Shown: positions 21,282-30,931, counted from the stretch's first letter. The stretch: DNA of 64,000 nt from Bacillaceae bacterium IKA-2 (GCA_031761875.1 CP134492.1:3534001-3598000), one strand, 5' to 3'. Program-made: numbers and translations. The notes: a model not told the origin generated them from the letters alone.

Positions 21282-21872
21282 TTATTTTCCCATCTTTTTT
21301 GCTTCTTCATATTCCGAAGGACGATTCATATTATAGAAGGATTGTTCAAGATTAACAATGCCTTCATTTAAAAAGTCTTTTTCTGTAATATAATTAACTT
21401 TAACACAATCAAGCAAATCTTTGATACGCAATTCATCTTTTTTAAACAATTCATCAATTGCTTTTAAAACAGTTTTTTTATAAACTGCAAACAATGGATG
21501 TCGCTGCCCATCTATGATCGGAACAACTGCGTCGAATCCCTCACTTCGGGCTACCAAAAATTTGGCCAATTCAACAGAAATAAAAGGCATATCACAAGCT
21601 ATAAGTACGTTAGTATTATTTTTTGCTGCCAATAAACCTGCTTGAATTCCAGCTAACGGTCCCTTATTTTTTACTTTGTCTTCAGTTATCGGGAGCTCTA
21701 GAAATTCATATAATTCCGGTTCATTGGCGACTATTAAAATATCTTCAAAATCTTCACTTACAATAGTCTTTATTCGTTCAATAGTAGTAAGCCCATCAAT
21801 TGGTAATAGTGCTTTATTTTTCCCCATCCGACTAGACTTTCCGCCAGCTAAGATAATAACTCCTGCTTTCAT
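21282..21872 (-). CDS. mobA: Molybdenum cofactor guanylyltransferase
   Basis: Transfers GMP to molybdopterin to make the guanine dinucleotide cofactor used by formate dehydrogenases. The nucleotidyltransferase loop LAGGKSSRMGKNKALL is at residues 8-23 and the ACDMPF metal site is near residue 95; length 196 as expected. It is the first gene of mobA-moeA-moeA-tatA. Formate dehydrogenase needs the bis-MGD form of the cofactor, which explains the neighbourhood. Confidence 0.92.
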   Translation of the reverse strand: MKAGVIILAGGKSSRMGKNKALLPIDGLTTIERIKTIVSEDFEDILIVANEPELYEFLELPITEDKVKNKGPLAGIQAGLLAAKNNTNVLIACDMPFISVELAKFLVARSEGFDAVVPIIDGQRHPLFAVYKKTVLKAIDELFKKDELRIKDLLDCVKVNYITEKDFLNEGIVNLEQSFYNMNRPSEYEEAKKMGK

Positions 21873-21949
21873 CCATTCACCCCGATTTTATAGAGAATTT
21901 AGCGAAACAAATTTTAAGATGACAGCTTTAATAGAACGTTTTTGCATTT

Positions 21950-22081
21950 TAAAGTGAAGTCCCCCACCTTTATGCGATGGGCGAGGCTTCTAATCAAGTG
22001 GAGTTGAGACTCCATCTGCTGATCTGATGTTCTAACAAAGCTAGAATGAGTAAACTAGAGTAAAGTAGTTTGCATGCTAGA
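21950..22081 (-). mobile_element. Relic of an IS200/IS605-family end (omega-RNA-like)
   Basis: The minus strand shows GGAGTCTCAACTCC, then ACTTGATTAGAAGCC, and a GC-rich hairpin ending GGTGGGGGACTTCAC. From memory, similar sequences form the right end of IS200/IS605-group (TnpB) elements in Bacillaceae, where they encode the guide-RNA scaffold. No tnpA or tnpB is nearby, so this is a solo end or a PATE-like relic. It fills the gap between fdhE and mobA. Confidence 0.5.
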
Positions 22082-22090
22082 TTTTAATAA

Positions 22091-22894
22091 TTAGCTTTTT
22101 ATTTCATCTTCTTTCTTCGTACCAAAATCATTTTCTTGAGCAATGAAATCTAAGTGAATTGAGATAACATCTAATAAAAATGCTGATTGTTTTTTAAATA
22201 GTTTTCGAGTATCGATGATCTTAATATAGCCATTACATTGTCCACAAACTTCTAGTTTTGAACTTTTGTCATTTTCAACATTAAAGTACGTTAATTTTTC
22301 ATGATTGTCATTTCCGCAATTAGAGCAGTGAAGTCGCATTTGCCCCCACTTGGCTTCGCAACGAGGACATATAATCATCTTCTTCCCTTTTTCTTCAAGG
22401 ACAGCAAGACGAATCGGCTCTCCACAACACGGGCAGATTCCCTTTGTATCTTGGTTGGGAAAATCTTCACTATACGCTTTTGAAACTACACGCAAAAATG
22501 GTCTAAGACCGTGCTCTGCAATAAAATACGGCAACCATTCTGGTAGTTTTTCTTCTTCTGCAAATGACTGAAAATAAAATTGATTAAATGCTAACACTTC
22601 ACTTGCCCAACGCTCGACAATATCTTCATTTAATAGTTCTTTAATCTTATTAATATCGTTTCGTAAATTTTCATCATTCTCAACTAAAAGATCTGATAGT
22701 TCAATCATCCACTCTTGATAATGTTTCAAATCGACATTGACATTAACTTGAGCGATAATTGGTACCTGTTTATGCTGTATTGGTTGTTTTTCAACAACGG
22801 TTGTCTTAACTAATATATTTGTCCAGTCTAGTTGTTTGTTAGCAATGCTTGTTTGCAGAGCTAAATACTCGTTAGAAATTACTGTTGGTTTCAT
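22091..22894 (-). CDS. fdhE: Formate dehydrogenase accessory protein FdhE
   Basis: Zinc/iron-binding cytoplasmic protein needed for maturation of respiratory formate dehydrogenase. Four CxxC pairs are visible in the C-terminal half (CPCC, CPRC, CSNC, CGQC), typical of FdhE. I start it at ATG 22894 (MKPTVISNEY) with GAGGTGG just upstream, giving 267 residues; the open frame continues 28 codons further. It lies immediately downstream of fdnI in the same direction. Confidence 0.88.
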   Translation of the reverse strand: MKPTVISNEYLALQTSIANKQLDWTNILVKTTVVEKQPIQHKQVPIIAQVNVNVDLKHYQEWMIELSDLLVENDENLRNDINKIKELLNEDIVERWASEVLAFNQFYFQSFAEEEKLPEWLPYFIAEHGLRPFLRVVSKAYSEDFPNQDTKGICPCCGEPIRLAVLEEKGKKMIICPRCEAKWGQMRLHCSNCGNDNHEKLTYFNVENDKSSKLEVCGQCNGYIKIIDTRKLFKKQSAFLLDVISIHLDFIAQENDFGTKKEDEIKS

Positions 22895-23144
22895 GTATGC
22901 CACCTCAAGTTTTAATTTTATTTCAATAGTTTTAAATGTTGGGTTATGAGTTTCTACCAACAGTCGATAGAAATTCATAAACCAAAATTCAACATTTTAT
23001 CTTATAAACAGTATATCAAACAAATGCACTTCCATTATCCGAAAAATTATAGATTATAGTATTAAAAATATGAAAAGGAATAGCTTTCCACGAAGGACAG
23101 CATTCCTTTTCAAGATACACATATTTGCTTACTAAAAAGGTTTA

Positions 23145-23843
23145 TTATGCTCCTTTATTTTTCTTTTCAGGTTTTTCTTCTTTAATTTCACCTTTTGCTA
23201 CTAACTCATCATACCAAACCTCGTGGTGTTCCTTCACATACTTAACAGGAACATCTCCCTTGATCATTCCTTGCATAGAAGCTTTAGAATTTGGGTGTCC
23301 AAGACTAAGGTAAATATGGCCGACTACAACTGCTATTGAAAGTCCGAAAGCAATGTTATGGATTGGGTATGCCCATTGAACAAGTCCAATAGGGAATGCA
23401 CTTGCAAACCACATAACGACACCAGAACCTATTAGTAAAGCCGCACAAACGATTGTTAATAACGAATTTAACTTTTCACCGGCATTAAAGAAATCTTGCT
23501 TTGGCATATCTTTGACATGTCCACCGAAAAATTCTTTCGGAAATTTCGTAAAAAACAAAAAATCTTGTTTTCTCCAAGTTAATGTTTGCTTAAGCCAATG
23601 GAATAAACTTTTCGGATCAACAATTAACATGACAATTGGTGGTAGGATAAATATCACTGCAAAGATGCGGTGAAGTAATCGTAAATTTTCAGGACCACCA
23701 AAAATTGGGTACATCCAACTAAAGAAATCTGTATACAACGGTAATGCGGTCAGATATAAGGCGAAGAAAGCTAAGGCGTTCGTCCAATGAGCAATGATTA
23801 CCCATTTACTAAAACGTTTGACTGTCTTTTGGTTACTACTCAT
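23145..23843 (-). CDS. fdnI: Formate dehydrogenase cytochrome b556 (gamma) subunit
   Basis: Membrane subunit that carries electrons from the FdnH iron-sulfur centres to menaquinone. Four hydrophobic helices are visible, with histidines suited to haem ligation (AHWTNALAFF, LHRIFAVIF, YPIHNIAF, VVGHIYLSLGH). The start is ATG 23843 (MSSNQKTVKRFSKW), which has AAGGAGGAG upstream and overlaps the fdnH stop codon by 8 bp. About 232 residues; the C-terminal tail is lysine/glutamate-rich. A neighbour-coupled fdnG-fdnH-fdnI unit. Confidence 0.9.
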   Translation of the reverse strand: MSSNQKTVKRFSKWVIIAHWTNALAFFALYLTALPLYTDFFSWMYPIFGGPENLRLLHRIFAVIFILPPIVMLIVDPKSLFHWLKQTLTWRKQDFLFFTKFPKEFFGGHVKDMPKQDFFNAGEKLNSLLTIVCAALLIGSGVVMWFASAFPIGLVQWAYPIHNIAFGLSIAVVVGHIYLSLGHPNSKASMQGMIKGDVPVKYVKEHHEVWYDELVAKGEIKEEKPEKKNKGA

Positions 23844-24654
23844 CACGCTCTCCTCCTTCTTCACCTTCCTTGTTAAATAGCTTATTGGAGATAAAGCCAC
23901 CAATAACAGCCATTGTTGTTACACCAAGCATTGCTTTTCCAAGAGGTTGCGCATAATCTTTCCAAACTGTCGCTGACATAGGAACTTTTGGATTTTCTGG
24001 TAACCCATACACGCTTGGATCTTCTGCTAATAAGTAGAATGTTTGTGTGCCATCAACGCCAATTGGGTTGTAAATATTAGCATTTGGATAACGGTCTTTT
24101 ACAAGTGCCAGACGTTCCTTGGCTAGTGCTTCCATTTCACTCTTTTCACCATAAACAAGTGCGTCCATGTGGCAAACCTCTACACAAGAAGGCATTAAAC
24201 CTTCACTTAATCTATCAATACACATTGTACATTTTTGTGCTTGTTCGTACTCTTTTCCTTTTTCGTCAACAAGGGTTGCCAATTGGACAATTCCAAATGG
24301 GCAGTTTTGGACACAATAGCCACAGCCTACACACTTATCGTAGTTCGTATTTACTGTTCCAAACTCAGTGTAGTGCATTGCATCTTCAGGGCACACTTTT
24401 ACACACGCTGCGTCGGTACAGTGCATACACGCTGAGTGACGAAATAACCATTCAAACCTACCATCTTCTGCTACATGCTCATCGAATGTAAGCACATTCC
24501 ATGTATTCGCTCCACACTTATCATGAGATTGATAGCTTCCTTTAAATTCTTCTGGTTCAACCGGAAGATCATTCCAGTTTTTACAAGCGACCATACATGC
24601 ACGACAACCGTCACAACGAGTTACGTCAACAAGTTTTGAGTATTTAGTTGTCAT
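23836..24654 (-). CDS. fdnH: Formate dehydrogenase iron-sulfur (beta) subunit
   Basis: Carries four [4Fe-4S] clusters that conduct electrons from FdnG to FdnI. The cysteine clusters are CDGCRACMVACKNW, CMHCTDAACVKVCPEDAM, CVGCGYCVQNCPFGI and CTMCIDRL with SCVEVC. A C-terminal membrane anchor (MLGVTTMAVIGGFISNKLF) agrees with the membrane-bound enzyme. 272 residues. The start overlaps the fdnG stop codon by one base and the end overlaps fdnI by 8, indicating tight coupling. Confidence 0.94.
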   Translation of the reverse strand: MTTKYSKLVDVTRCDGCRACMVACKNWNDLPVEPEEFKGSYQSHDKCGANTWNVLTFDEHVAEDGRFEWLFRHSACMHCTDAACVKVCPEDAMHYTEFGTVNTNYDKCVGCGYCVQNCPFGIVQLATLVDEKGKEYEQAQKCTMCIDRLSEGLMPSCVEVCHMDALVYGEKSEMEALAKERLALVKDRYPNANIYNPIGVDGTQTFYLLAEDPSVYGLPENPKVPMSATVWKDYAQPLGKAMLGVTTMAVIGGFISNKLFNKEGEEGGERDE

Positions 24655-27641
24655 TAGTCAGCCCTCCTTACATCACCGAGGAATGCTTTGTACTCTGGAA
24701 TCATTGTGTTTGCATCGCCGATATGTGGTGTTAACGTATTTGCTATTCCTCCGGTTGTAATACCCATGTAACCCCAATGCCAAGGCATACCGATATGATG
24801 GACTTTTTTACCACGAATTGTATATGGTTTGAAGCGCTTTGTTACCATTGCATATGCTTCAATCTCACCTCGAGCAGAACTAAGGAGAACTTTATCTTTG
24901 TTTTTAATACCTTTTTCTTTGGCTAAATCTTCACTCATTTCGACGAACATGTGACCAGATAGCTCTGAAAGCCACTCTAGATTACGGGTCATTGAACCTG
25001 ATTGCCAATGTTCTGTTAAACGATATGTGGTGACAACGATCGGGAAATCAGCTCTGTTCCCTTTTTTGTTTCCTTCACCCGCCCATATTTTAACAGCTGG
25101 ATTCAGTTCTACGCTAGAGAATGCATTTGGTACAGGGCTTTCGAAAGGCTCGTAATGTTCAGGTAACGGCCCATCATTCATACCAGTAAATAACTCACCT
25201 TTTCCAGCAGGCCTCATAATAAATGGATTGTCTCCACCAGGATCGGTCGGTGAAATTGTTGCGCCAAAGTCAGGCACATCAATCCCATTTGCCCACGTCG
25301 TACCATCCCATTCAATACCAGGTCTACTAGCATCCCAAGCTTTACCGTTTAAATCGGCACCAGCACGGTTATAAAGAATACGTCGGTTTACTGGCCATGC
25401 AAACGACCAATTCAAGTAATTTTCCATTCCTGTATCTTTGTCATCTCGACGTTTTGCTAAGTTTTTATCCTCGCCTGGTGCTGCATCAGGGAATACGCCA
25501 CTGTAAATCCAGTTACCACTTGACGTCGTCCCATCATCCATTAACTTTGTGAAGTTAAGAACCGTTTTACCCGTTGTAAGATCATATCCATTAATTTCGC
25601 GGTTAATGAGATCGTTACTTGGATAGTCAGAATCACCAAAATTCCAATCTAATGCGTTAATGATTTTTCCTTTAGTAGAAGAATCACCTTTATATAGCTC
25701 TTTGACACGACGGGCTAAATTATGACAAATCCAAACGTCTGATTTAGAGTCATGCTTTGGCTCAATAGCTTTCCAGCGGAATTGCTTCCAACGTCCCGAG
25801 TTTGTAACTGCACCTTCTTTTTCATAAGGTCCACAAGCTGGTAACATAAATACTTCTGTATTAATTTTTGCAGGGTCACTTCCGGCTTCCGGCTTCCAGA
25901 ACGCGGCTGTTTCAGTTTCCCATAGGTCGATCGCTACCATCCAATCAAGGTTTTCTAAAGCCTTTTTTTCTTTGTTCGTGTTTGGACCTCCAACAACAGG
26001 ATTTTGTCCCCAAATAAGCATTCCCTTAATGTCACCTTCATACATCGCTTCGAATAAGGAAATATGCGAACTGTTTCGCGAATATTTTGGTAGGTAGTCA
26101 TATAAAAAGTCATTTTCTGGTGTAGCACTTTTTCCATAAAAAGCCTTTAGTAAACTCGCCATGAATTTTGGACGATTACTCCAGTAGCCAGATGCAGGTG
26201 TCGTTGCATTGTATGCTTGAAGATCTTTATGCGCTTGACCAGCTTCAGGTGCCGGTAAGTAACCAGGAAGAATATGGAACAATAAGGCCATATCTGTTGA
26301 ACCTTGTACGTTACATTCACCACGCATCGCATTAATTCCGCCACCTTGTTTACCAACATTACCTAATAATAACTGTAGCATTGCATATGAACGGACATTT
26401 TGTGATCCAACTGTATGCTGAGTTGTACCCATAGCATACATAATTGTTCCAACTTTATCAGCTGCACCCGTTGCACAGAATGTTTCAGCGACTTGTAAGT
26501 AATCTTCCTTTGCTGTTCCAGTTACTGAACAAACTGTTTCAACATCATAACGAGAGTAGTGTTTCTTCATCGCTTGGAATACACAGCGCGGATGTTGTAA
26601 TGTTAAATCTTTTAACGTATTTCCTTTCTCATCTGTTTCAAAATTCCAAGTGCTTCTATCATAGCTTCGATTATCTTCGTCATATCCAGAGAAAAGACCA
26701 TCACTAAAATCAAAATCTTCACTCAATATAAATGCAGCATTTGTGTAATTAGCTACGTATTCTTTATGAAAAAGATTATTTTCAATTGTATAGTTGAATA
26801 ATCCACCAATAAAAGCAATATCAGTACCTGAGCGCATCGGTGCATAAACATCAGCGATCTGTGATGTACGTGTATAACGTGGGTCAACTGAAACGACCTT
26901 TCCACCACGGTCTTTTGCCTTTTGGATAAATTTCATACTTATTGGGTGATTTTCAGCAGGATTTGCTCCAATAATTAATGCACAATCTGTATGCTGAATA
27001 TCGTTCCAGTGATTTGTCATTGCGCCACGACCAAAACTAGGTGCCAGACCGGCAACCGTAGAACTGTGTCATATCCGAGCCTGATGCTCGATAAATGTAG
27101 TTCCTAAACCTCTCATAAACTTAGAGATTAGATAGCACTCTTCGTTTTCAAGAGCAGCTCCACCTAATGACGCAATCGCATCTGAGCGGTTAACGGTAAT
27201 ACCGTTTTCACTCTCAGTAAAGTTATTATCACGAGTGTTTTTAATTTTTTCAGCAATTTTATCTAATGTCCAATCCCATTCTTTCACTTCCCACTTATCA
27301 CTTCCAGGAGCACGGTACATAGGCTTCTCTAAACGTCTATCAGAAGTGTAAAGTTGACGAATCGACGTACCCTTACTACATAATGATCCTCTGTTAATTG
27401 GGTGATCTGGATCACCTTCTGTGAAAAGTACATCATTTCCTTCTTGATTGACATGAACTAAAATCCCGCAACCAACTGAGCAATACGGACAAATTGTTGG
27501 TGTCGTTTTCGCACCGACAATTTTAAGTTGTTTCGCTTGTGCAGAAGCTTCTTTCGGACTGAAGCCTAGTTCAACGACTGCAAGTGTAGCCGCTGTCGCG
27601 CCGGACATTTTCAAAAACTGTCTACGTGATAAATCCAACAT
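24654..27641 (-). CDS. fdnG: Selenocysteine-containing formate dehydrogenase catalytic (alpha) subunit
   Basis: Oxidises formate to CO2 outside the cytoplasm with bis-MGD, a [4Fe-4S] cluster and selenocysteine. A single in-frame TGA (27071-27069) stands exactly where E. coli FdnG and FdhF have Sec: ARI-Sec-HSSTVAGLAPSFGRG. Both sides are in the same frame with no shift, and a SECIS-like hairpin follows. The Tat signal is SRRQFLKM near the N terminus, and the cluster motif is CPYCSVGC with a later CSKG. Start ATG 27641; about 995 residues counting Sec. Ordinary gene callers will split this gene into two ORFs of 201 and 788 codons. It needs SelA, SelB, SelC and SelD, none of which is in this window. 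Confidence 0.94.
27036..27071 (-). promoter_or_regulatory. Bacterial SECIS element at the fdnG UGA codon
   Basis: From the UGA, 11 nt lead to GGUUGCC-GGUCU-GGCACC. It folds as CUA(c)GGU(u)GCC / GGC-ACC-UAG with loop GGUCU and a bulged U in the stem. E. coli fdhF, from memory, has GGUUGC-AGGUCU-GCACC at the same 11-nt spacing, so both the bulged U and the loop GU agree. Confidence 0.88.
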
Positions 27642-28016
27642 CGTTGATTCCCCCATTTTTGTTAAATTCAACATTTTGATTAAAATGCTTGTTCAAAGAA
27701 AGTCGATATTCAGAGCTGTTGAAACTATTCGAGTGCAATGATTACCTGACCTTTTTGAACTTCCCCTTAAAAATTCTTACAAACTAAGATTAATTCTCTG
27801 TTTCTTTCAATCTAGCGATGAAATATAGTGTGAATAAGAGCCTGATTGAGTGAATTTCATAATATCAATAAACTAGTCACATCAAGCTACCTCTAGTTGA
27901 ACATGTTTTAATTGAACTAGAAGTAGTATCAAGCGTCGTAGAAACTCAATTATGAAATTAATTCGTTTGAAAATTTTAAAAACCTGTTCTATAAATTGTT
28001 ATTCTTTAAAGCTTTT
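27642..28016. other. Intergenic gap between fdnG and fdhD
   Basis: A 375-bp gap holding MITE copy 3 (27850-27963) plus AT-rich sequence. I found no obvious promoter, FNR box or terminator that I would defend. Confidence 0.5.
27850..27963. repeat. MITE-like element, copy 3
   Basis: About 114 bp from GTGAATTTCATAAT to ATTATGAAATTAATT, with the internal arms CTCTAGTTGAACATG and TTGAACTAGAAG. Same orientation as copy 1. Lies between fdhD and fdnG. Confidence 0.75.
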
Positions 28017-28778
28017 TTAAAGGCATTCCCCAGCAACCTTTGATACATCATCTAACACTTTTCCTTGGGACGTGTAGACGGTAACCATTCTCCCCCGTAA
28101 GTAACCAACAATTTCAATTTGCAAAAAGTTCGCAAGCTGAACTGCTTGTTTTGTGGCCGCTGTTCTCGTACCGATTACGCTAATCCCAAATCTAGCTGCT
28201 TTTGAAAGCATTTCATAAGAAACCCTTCCAGTTGTTAGTAAGATTAAGCTCGCCGGATCAAGTCCTTTCCGAACCGCAAACCCCAACACTTTGTCAACTG
28301 CATTATGACGACCGATGTCCTCTCGAACCGTAATGCTCCCATCAATTTCAACAATACAAGCACCATGCATACCACCTGTCTCCAGGTAAAATGGTGAGTT
28401 CATCGAAAATTCATGCCTTTTTTTGAGCATATAGGATAAGCTGATGGTTCTGTTTGCTGTTATTTTCGGAAATTTTTTTACGTCAGTCATTGAAAAGAAT
28501 GTCACACCTTTTCCGCAACCCGCTGTAAAAAATTTTTGTTTTTTTGAAAATTCTTCAGCATCAAACTCATCATAGAGCTCAACAAGCACTTTACCTTGAT
28601 CTTCATCTATAGTTAACTTTTTCAAGTCACTGGGCTTATTAATAATTCCTTCTGAATATAGATACCCAACAGCCCAATCTTCTAAATCAGCTTTTGTCAG
28701 TTGAAATGTAGCTAATTCATGACCATTTAAATAAAGCGTTATTGGAAATTCCTCTGGACAATATTTTTGAGACATCAA
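28017..28778 (-). CDS. fdhD: Formate dehydrogenase accessory sulfurtransferase FdhD
   Basis: Passes sulfur from IscS to the molybdopterin guanine dinucleotide of formate dehydrogenase. The family features are AVGYLYSEGII, the GGMHGACIVE stretch, the REDIGRHNAVDKVLG block and STGR-like TTGRVSYEMLSKA. The usual CXXC is reduced to one cysteine in TAGCGKG (Cys88), which may be the catalytic one. 253 residues. Transcribed towards fdnG on the minus strand, upstream of it, but separated by about 375 bp. Confidence 0.92.
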   Translation of the reverse strand: MMSQKYCPEEFPITLYLNGHELATFQLTKADLEDWAVGYLYSEGIINKPSDLKKLTIDEDQGKVLVELYDEFDAEEFSKKQKFFTAGCGKGVTFFSMTDVKKFPKITANRTISLSYMLKKRHEFSMNSPFYLETGGMHGACIVEIDGSITVREDIGRHNAVDKVLGFAVRKGLDPASLILLTTGRVSYEMLSKAARFGISVIGTRTAATKQAVQLANFLQIEIVGYLRGRMVTVYTSQGKVLDDVSKVAGECL

Positions 28779-28872
28779 TATCCCCCCTTAAGTTCGTTAG
28801 AATTCGTTCATAATGTAACCGCTTTCTTTATTCGAAAACCACTTTAATTACTTAAAATTAGCAATCTATTTG

Positions 28873-28988
28873 AATGAATTTCATAACACTAAAAATTAGC
28901 CATTATCAAGCTACATCTAGTTAAAAATATTTTAATACAACTAGATACAGTGTCCTAGTGGTGCTTAATCTGTATTATGAAATTCATT
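28873..28988. repeat. MITE-like element, copy 4
   Basis: About 116 bp from AATGAATTTCATAA to TTATGAAATTCATT, internal arms ATCTAGTTAAA and TACAACTAGAT. Upstream of fdhD. Confidence 0.75.
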
Positions 28989-29160
28989 CATGTAAGTTTC
29001 AATTTAAAAAATCACAAACATTTTTTTTATTAGTTTTCAGGAAAAATAATATTATGCTATTTATGGGAATGTTTTATTCTTTTCAAAAGAATGAATTCAC
29101 GAAAAACTAAAATTATTCTTCTATCCTATTGTAGGATACCACTTATATTCGATTGATTTC

Positions 29161-29176
29161 TGTGACTTACATCACT
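29161..29176. promoter_or_regulatory. Possible FNR/CRP-type operator
   Basis: TGTGACTTACATCACT fits the TGTGA-N6-TCAC(A) half-site pattern of anaerobic regulator FNR. It lies about 380 bp upstream of fdhD, which is rather far. A motif match only; no regulator is in the window. Confidence 0.3.
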
Positions 29177-29460
29177 ATTTCGAGTGCTTCATTACACTTA
29201 CAAAATCAAGGTCAGTTCAATTGTTTTCAATGAAAAGTACTTTCATATCTGCTATTTACAAAAAAAGTTGAGAAACGTTGCTATAGTTATTAGGAATAAA
29301 CATTCACAAATAGGGGTAAATCACAAAAAATTATATTAAGATATCATTCTAGCCTTTATTTTCACAAAGACTTTTTTTAAAAAAGAAAAATCCCTTTATA
29401 AAGGTCCTTGCTTATATTATGTAGCTTTTCATTACACATTAAGTGGAAGGAAATTTTTCT

Positions 29461-29522
29461 ATATAAAAAGAGAGTTTATAAAAATTACCTCAATGGCAAG
29501 TTTTATAAACTCTCTTTTTATA
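29461..29522 (-). terminator. Long hairpin terminator after the CoA transferase
   Basis: A 23-bp perfect stem, ATATAAAAAGAGAGTTTATAAAA with its complement TTTTATAAACTCTC..., enclosing a loop of about 17 nt, about 67 bp past the gene's stop. AT-rich but very long; it may also serve as a boundary for plus-strand transcripts. Confidence 0.7.
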
Positions 29523-29588
29523 TGAATGAAATTCATAAATATATAATAAATGAATTTCATTCAATCAGTTATGTTTTCAAATAAATCC

Positions 29589-30761
29589 TTAACAACTGCT
29601 TTTAGGACTTTCATCTTCACACTTTAAAATTTTTTCTTGAGATAATCGCTCAATTTCAGCTGCCGAATAGCCTAATAAAGATTGTAAAATTGTTTCTGTA
29701 TTTCCCGCAAACTGCGGCGGTACATTTACCTTCTTTAAATCTTGTGAAAAATATGTAGCAACACTAGCAGTTGGTGTTTTTTCTCTAGAAATTAGCTGAC
29801 GATCCTTTAAAAAAGGAAACTGATCGAGTTCACCAACTTCTAAAATCGGTGTTAAACAGCAATCTGTTTTACCCGCCAATAACGCCCACTCATGTAATGG
29901 CTTCGATTTGAATAATAGAGTAATTTCCTCCAAAAAAGCAGCAGACTCTTTTTTTGTAACTCCATGCATCGGTAGCCAATCTAGCTTGCCAATTGCTGCA
30001 CAGAAATTCCTCCAAAATTTTACCTCTAATGCTGCTAAGGCAACGTAACGGCCATCTTTCGTTTCATAAATTGAATAGCAAAAAAGTCCACCTGTAAGCT
30101 GAGGCACACCACAACTCTGATTGGCCTCATGATAATGAACATAGTTTGTTCCCATAATTGAAACTAGCGGATCGACAAGTGATAAATCTATGTATGAACC
30201 TGTTTTTGTGTTGCTCCGCTTTAGTAATGCCGCCAAAATTTCCTCTGTGCAATTGAACGCACCTATATGATCGGCAAGCTGAACCGAAGGAAGAATTGGT
30301 TTTCCTTGATCATCTTTTAATTGAGCTAAGACACCACTAATCGCTAAATAATTTAAATCATGGCTTCCTAAGTTGCTCATTTCACCTTGTTGTCCATATC
30401 CTGAAATCGAACAATAAATAATATCTTCTTTTACTTTTTTGACAGTTTCATAATCTAATCCTAGTCGCTTCATTACACCAGGCCGAAAGCTTTCGACAAC
30501 AACATCAGCGATTTTAATTAACTCGAGGGCAAGCTTTTGTCCTTCTGCCTCTTTTAAATTGATGGCAATACTTTTCTTGTTACGATTGTTCGCTAAATAA
30601 AGTAAGCTGGTATCACCTTGTTTTATCCCTAAATGACGACTTGGTTCCCCCTCCATTGGCTCAATGACAATTACCTCTGCTCCTTTATCGGCAAGGCGCA
30701 TTGTTGCATATGGGCCTGGAAGATATTTACTAAAATCAATGATACGAATTCCTGTTAGCAA
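29589..30761 (-). CDS. Family III CoA-transferase (CaiB/BaiF type)
   Basis: Moves coenzyme A between carboxylic acids; the acids are unknown. The protein of 390 residues starts with GIRIIDFSKYLPGPYATM, the typical beginning of this family, and has SISGYGQQG and the LGSHDLNYLAISG stretch carrying the likely catalytic aspartate (about residue 140). Relatives include formyl-CoA:oxalate transferase, carnitine CoA-transferase and alpha-methylacyl-CoA racemase. Proximity to the formate dehydrogenase might suggest formate/oxalate use, but no formyl-CoA decarboxylase is visible, so I would not assign it. Confidence 0.85.
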   Translation of the reverse strand: MLTGIRIIDFSKYLPGPYATMRLADKGAEVIVIEPMEGEPSRHLGIKQGDTSLLYLANNRNKKSIAINLKEAEGQKLALELIKIADVVVESFRPGVMKRLGLDYETVKKVKEDIIYCSISGYGQQGEMSNLGSHDLNYLAISGVLAQLKDDQGKPILPSVQLADHIGAFNCTEEILAALLKRSNTKTGSYIDLSLVDPLVSIMGTNYVHYHEANQSCGVPQLTGGLFCYSIYETKDGRYVALAALEVKFWRNFCAAIGKLDWLPMHGVTKKESAAFLEEITLLFKSKPLHEWALLAGKTDCCLTPILEVGELDQFPFLKDRQLISREKTPTASVATYFSQDLKKVNVPPQFAGNTETILQSLLGYSAAEIERLSQEKILKCEDESPKSSC

Positions 30762-30931
30762 AGTCGGTCACATCCTTTTATATTTTATGTTCAAAAATGA
30801 CGTTATCGTCGTGTTAGAAAGAAGGCTAATCAGAGCGACAAAGAGATTCGATAACTATAGGTTACCTGATTTTTTGAATGTCTTCTTACATTGTACTTCT
30901 GCAATTTTAAGTGTTTCTTTCCGAGAAAGTT

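Larger units (their letters stand above)
28779..29588. other. 810-bp intergenic region upstream of fdhD
   Basis: It contains MITE copy 4 (28873-28988), a possible FNR box (29161-29176), a palindrome ATCCTATTGTAGGAT near 29122-29136, a long hairpin terminator for the next gene (29461-29522) and a 13-bp inverted repeat GAATGAAATTCAT/ATGAATTTCATTC at 29524-29562 that may be MITE-end debris. I see no ORF with a ribosome site. Confidence 0.55.

Noticed and set aside
24654-27674. A frameshift or nonsense mutation splitting formate dehydrogenase into two genes
   Set aside because: The TGA is at the known Sec position, the frame is unbroken, and a SECIS-like hairpin with the right spacing follows.
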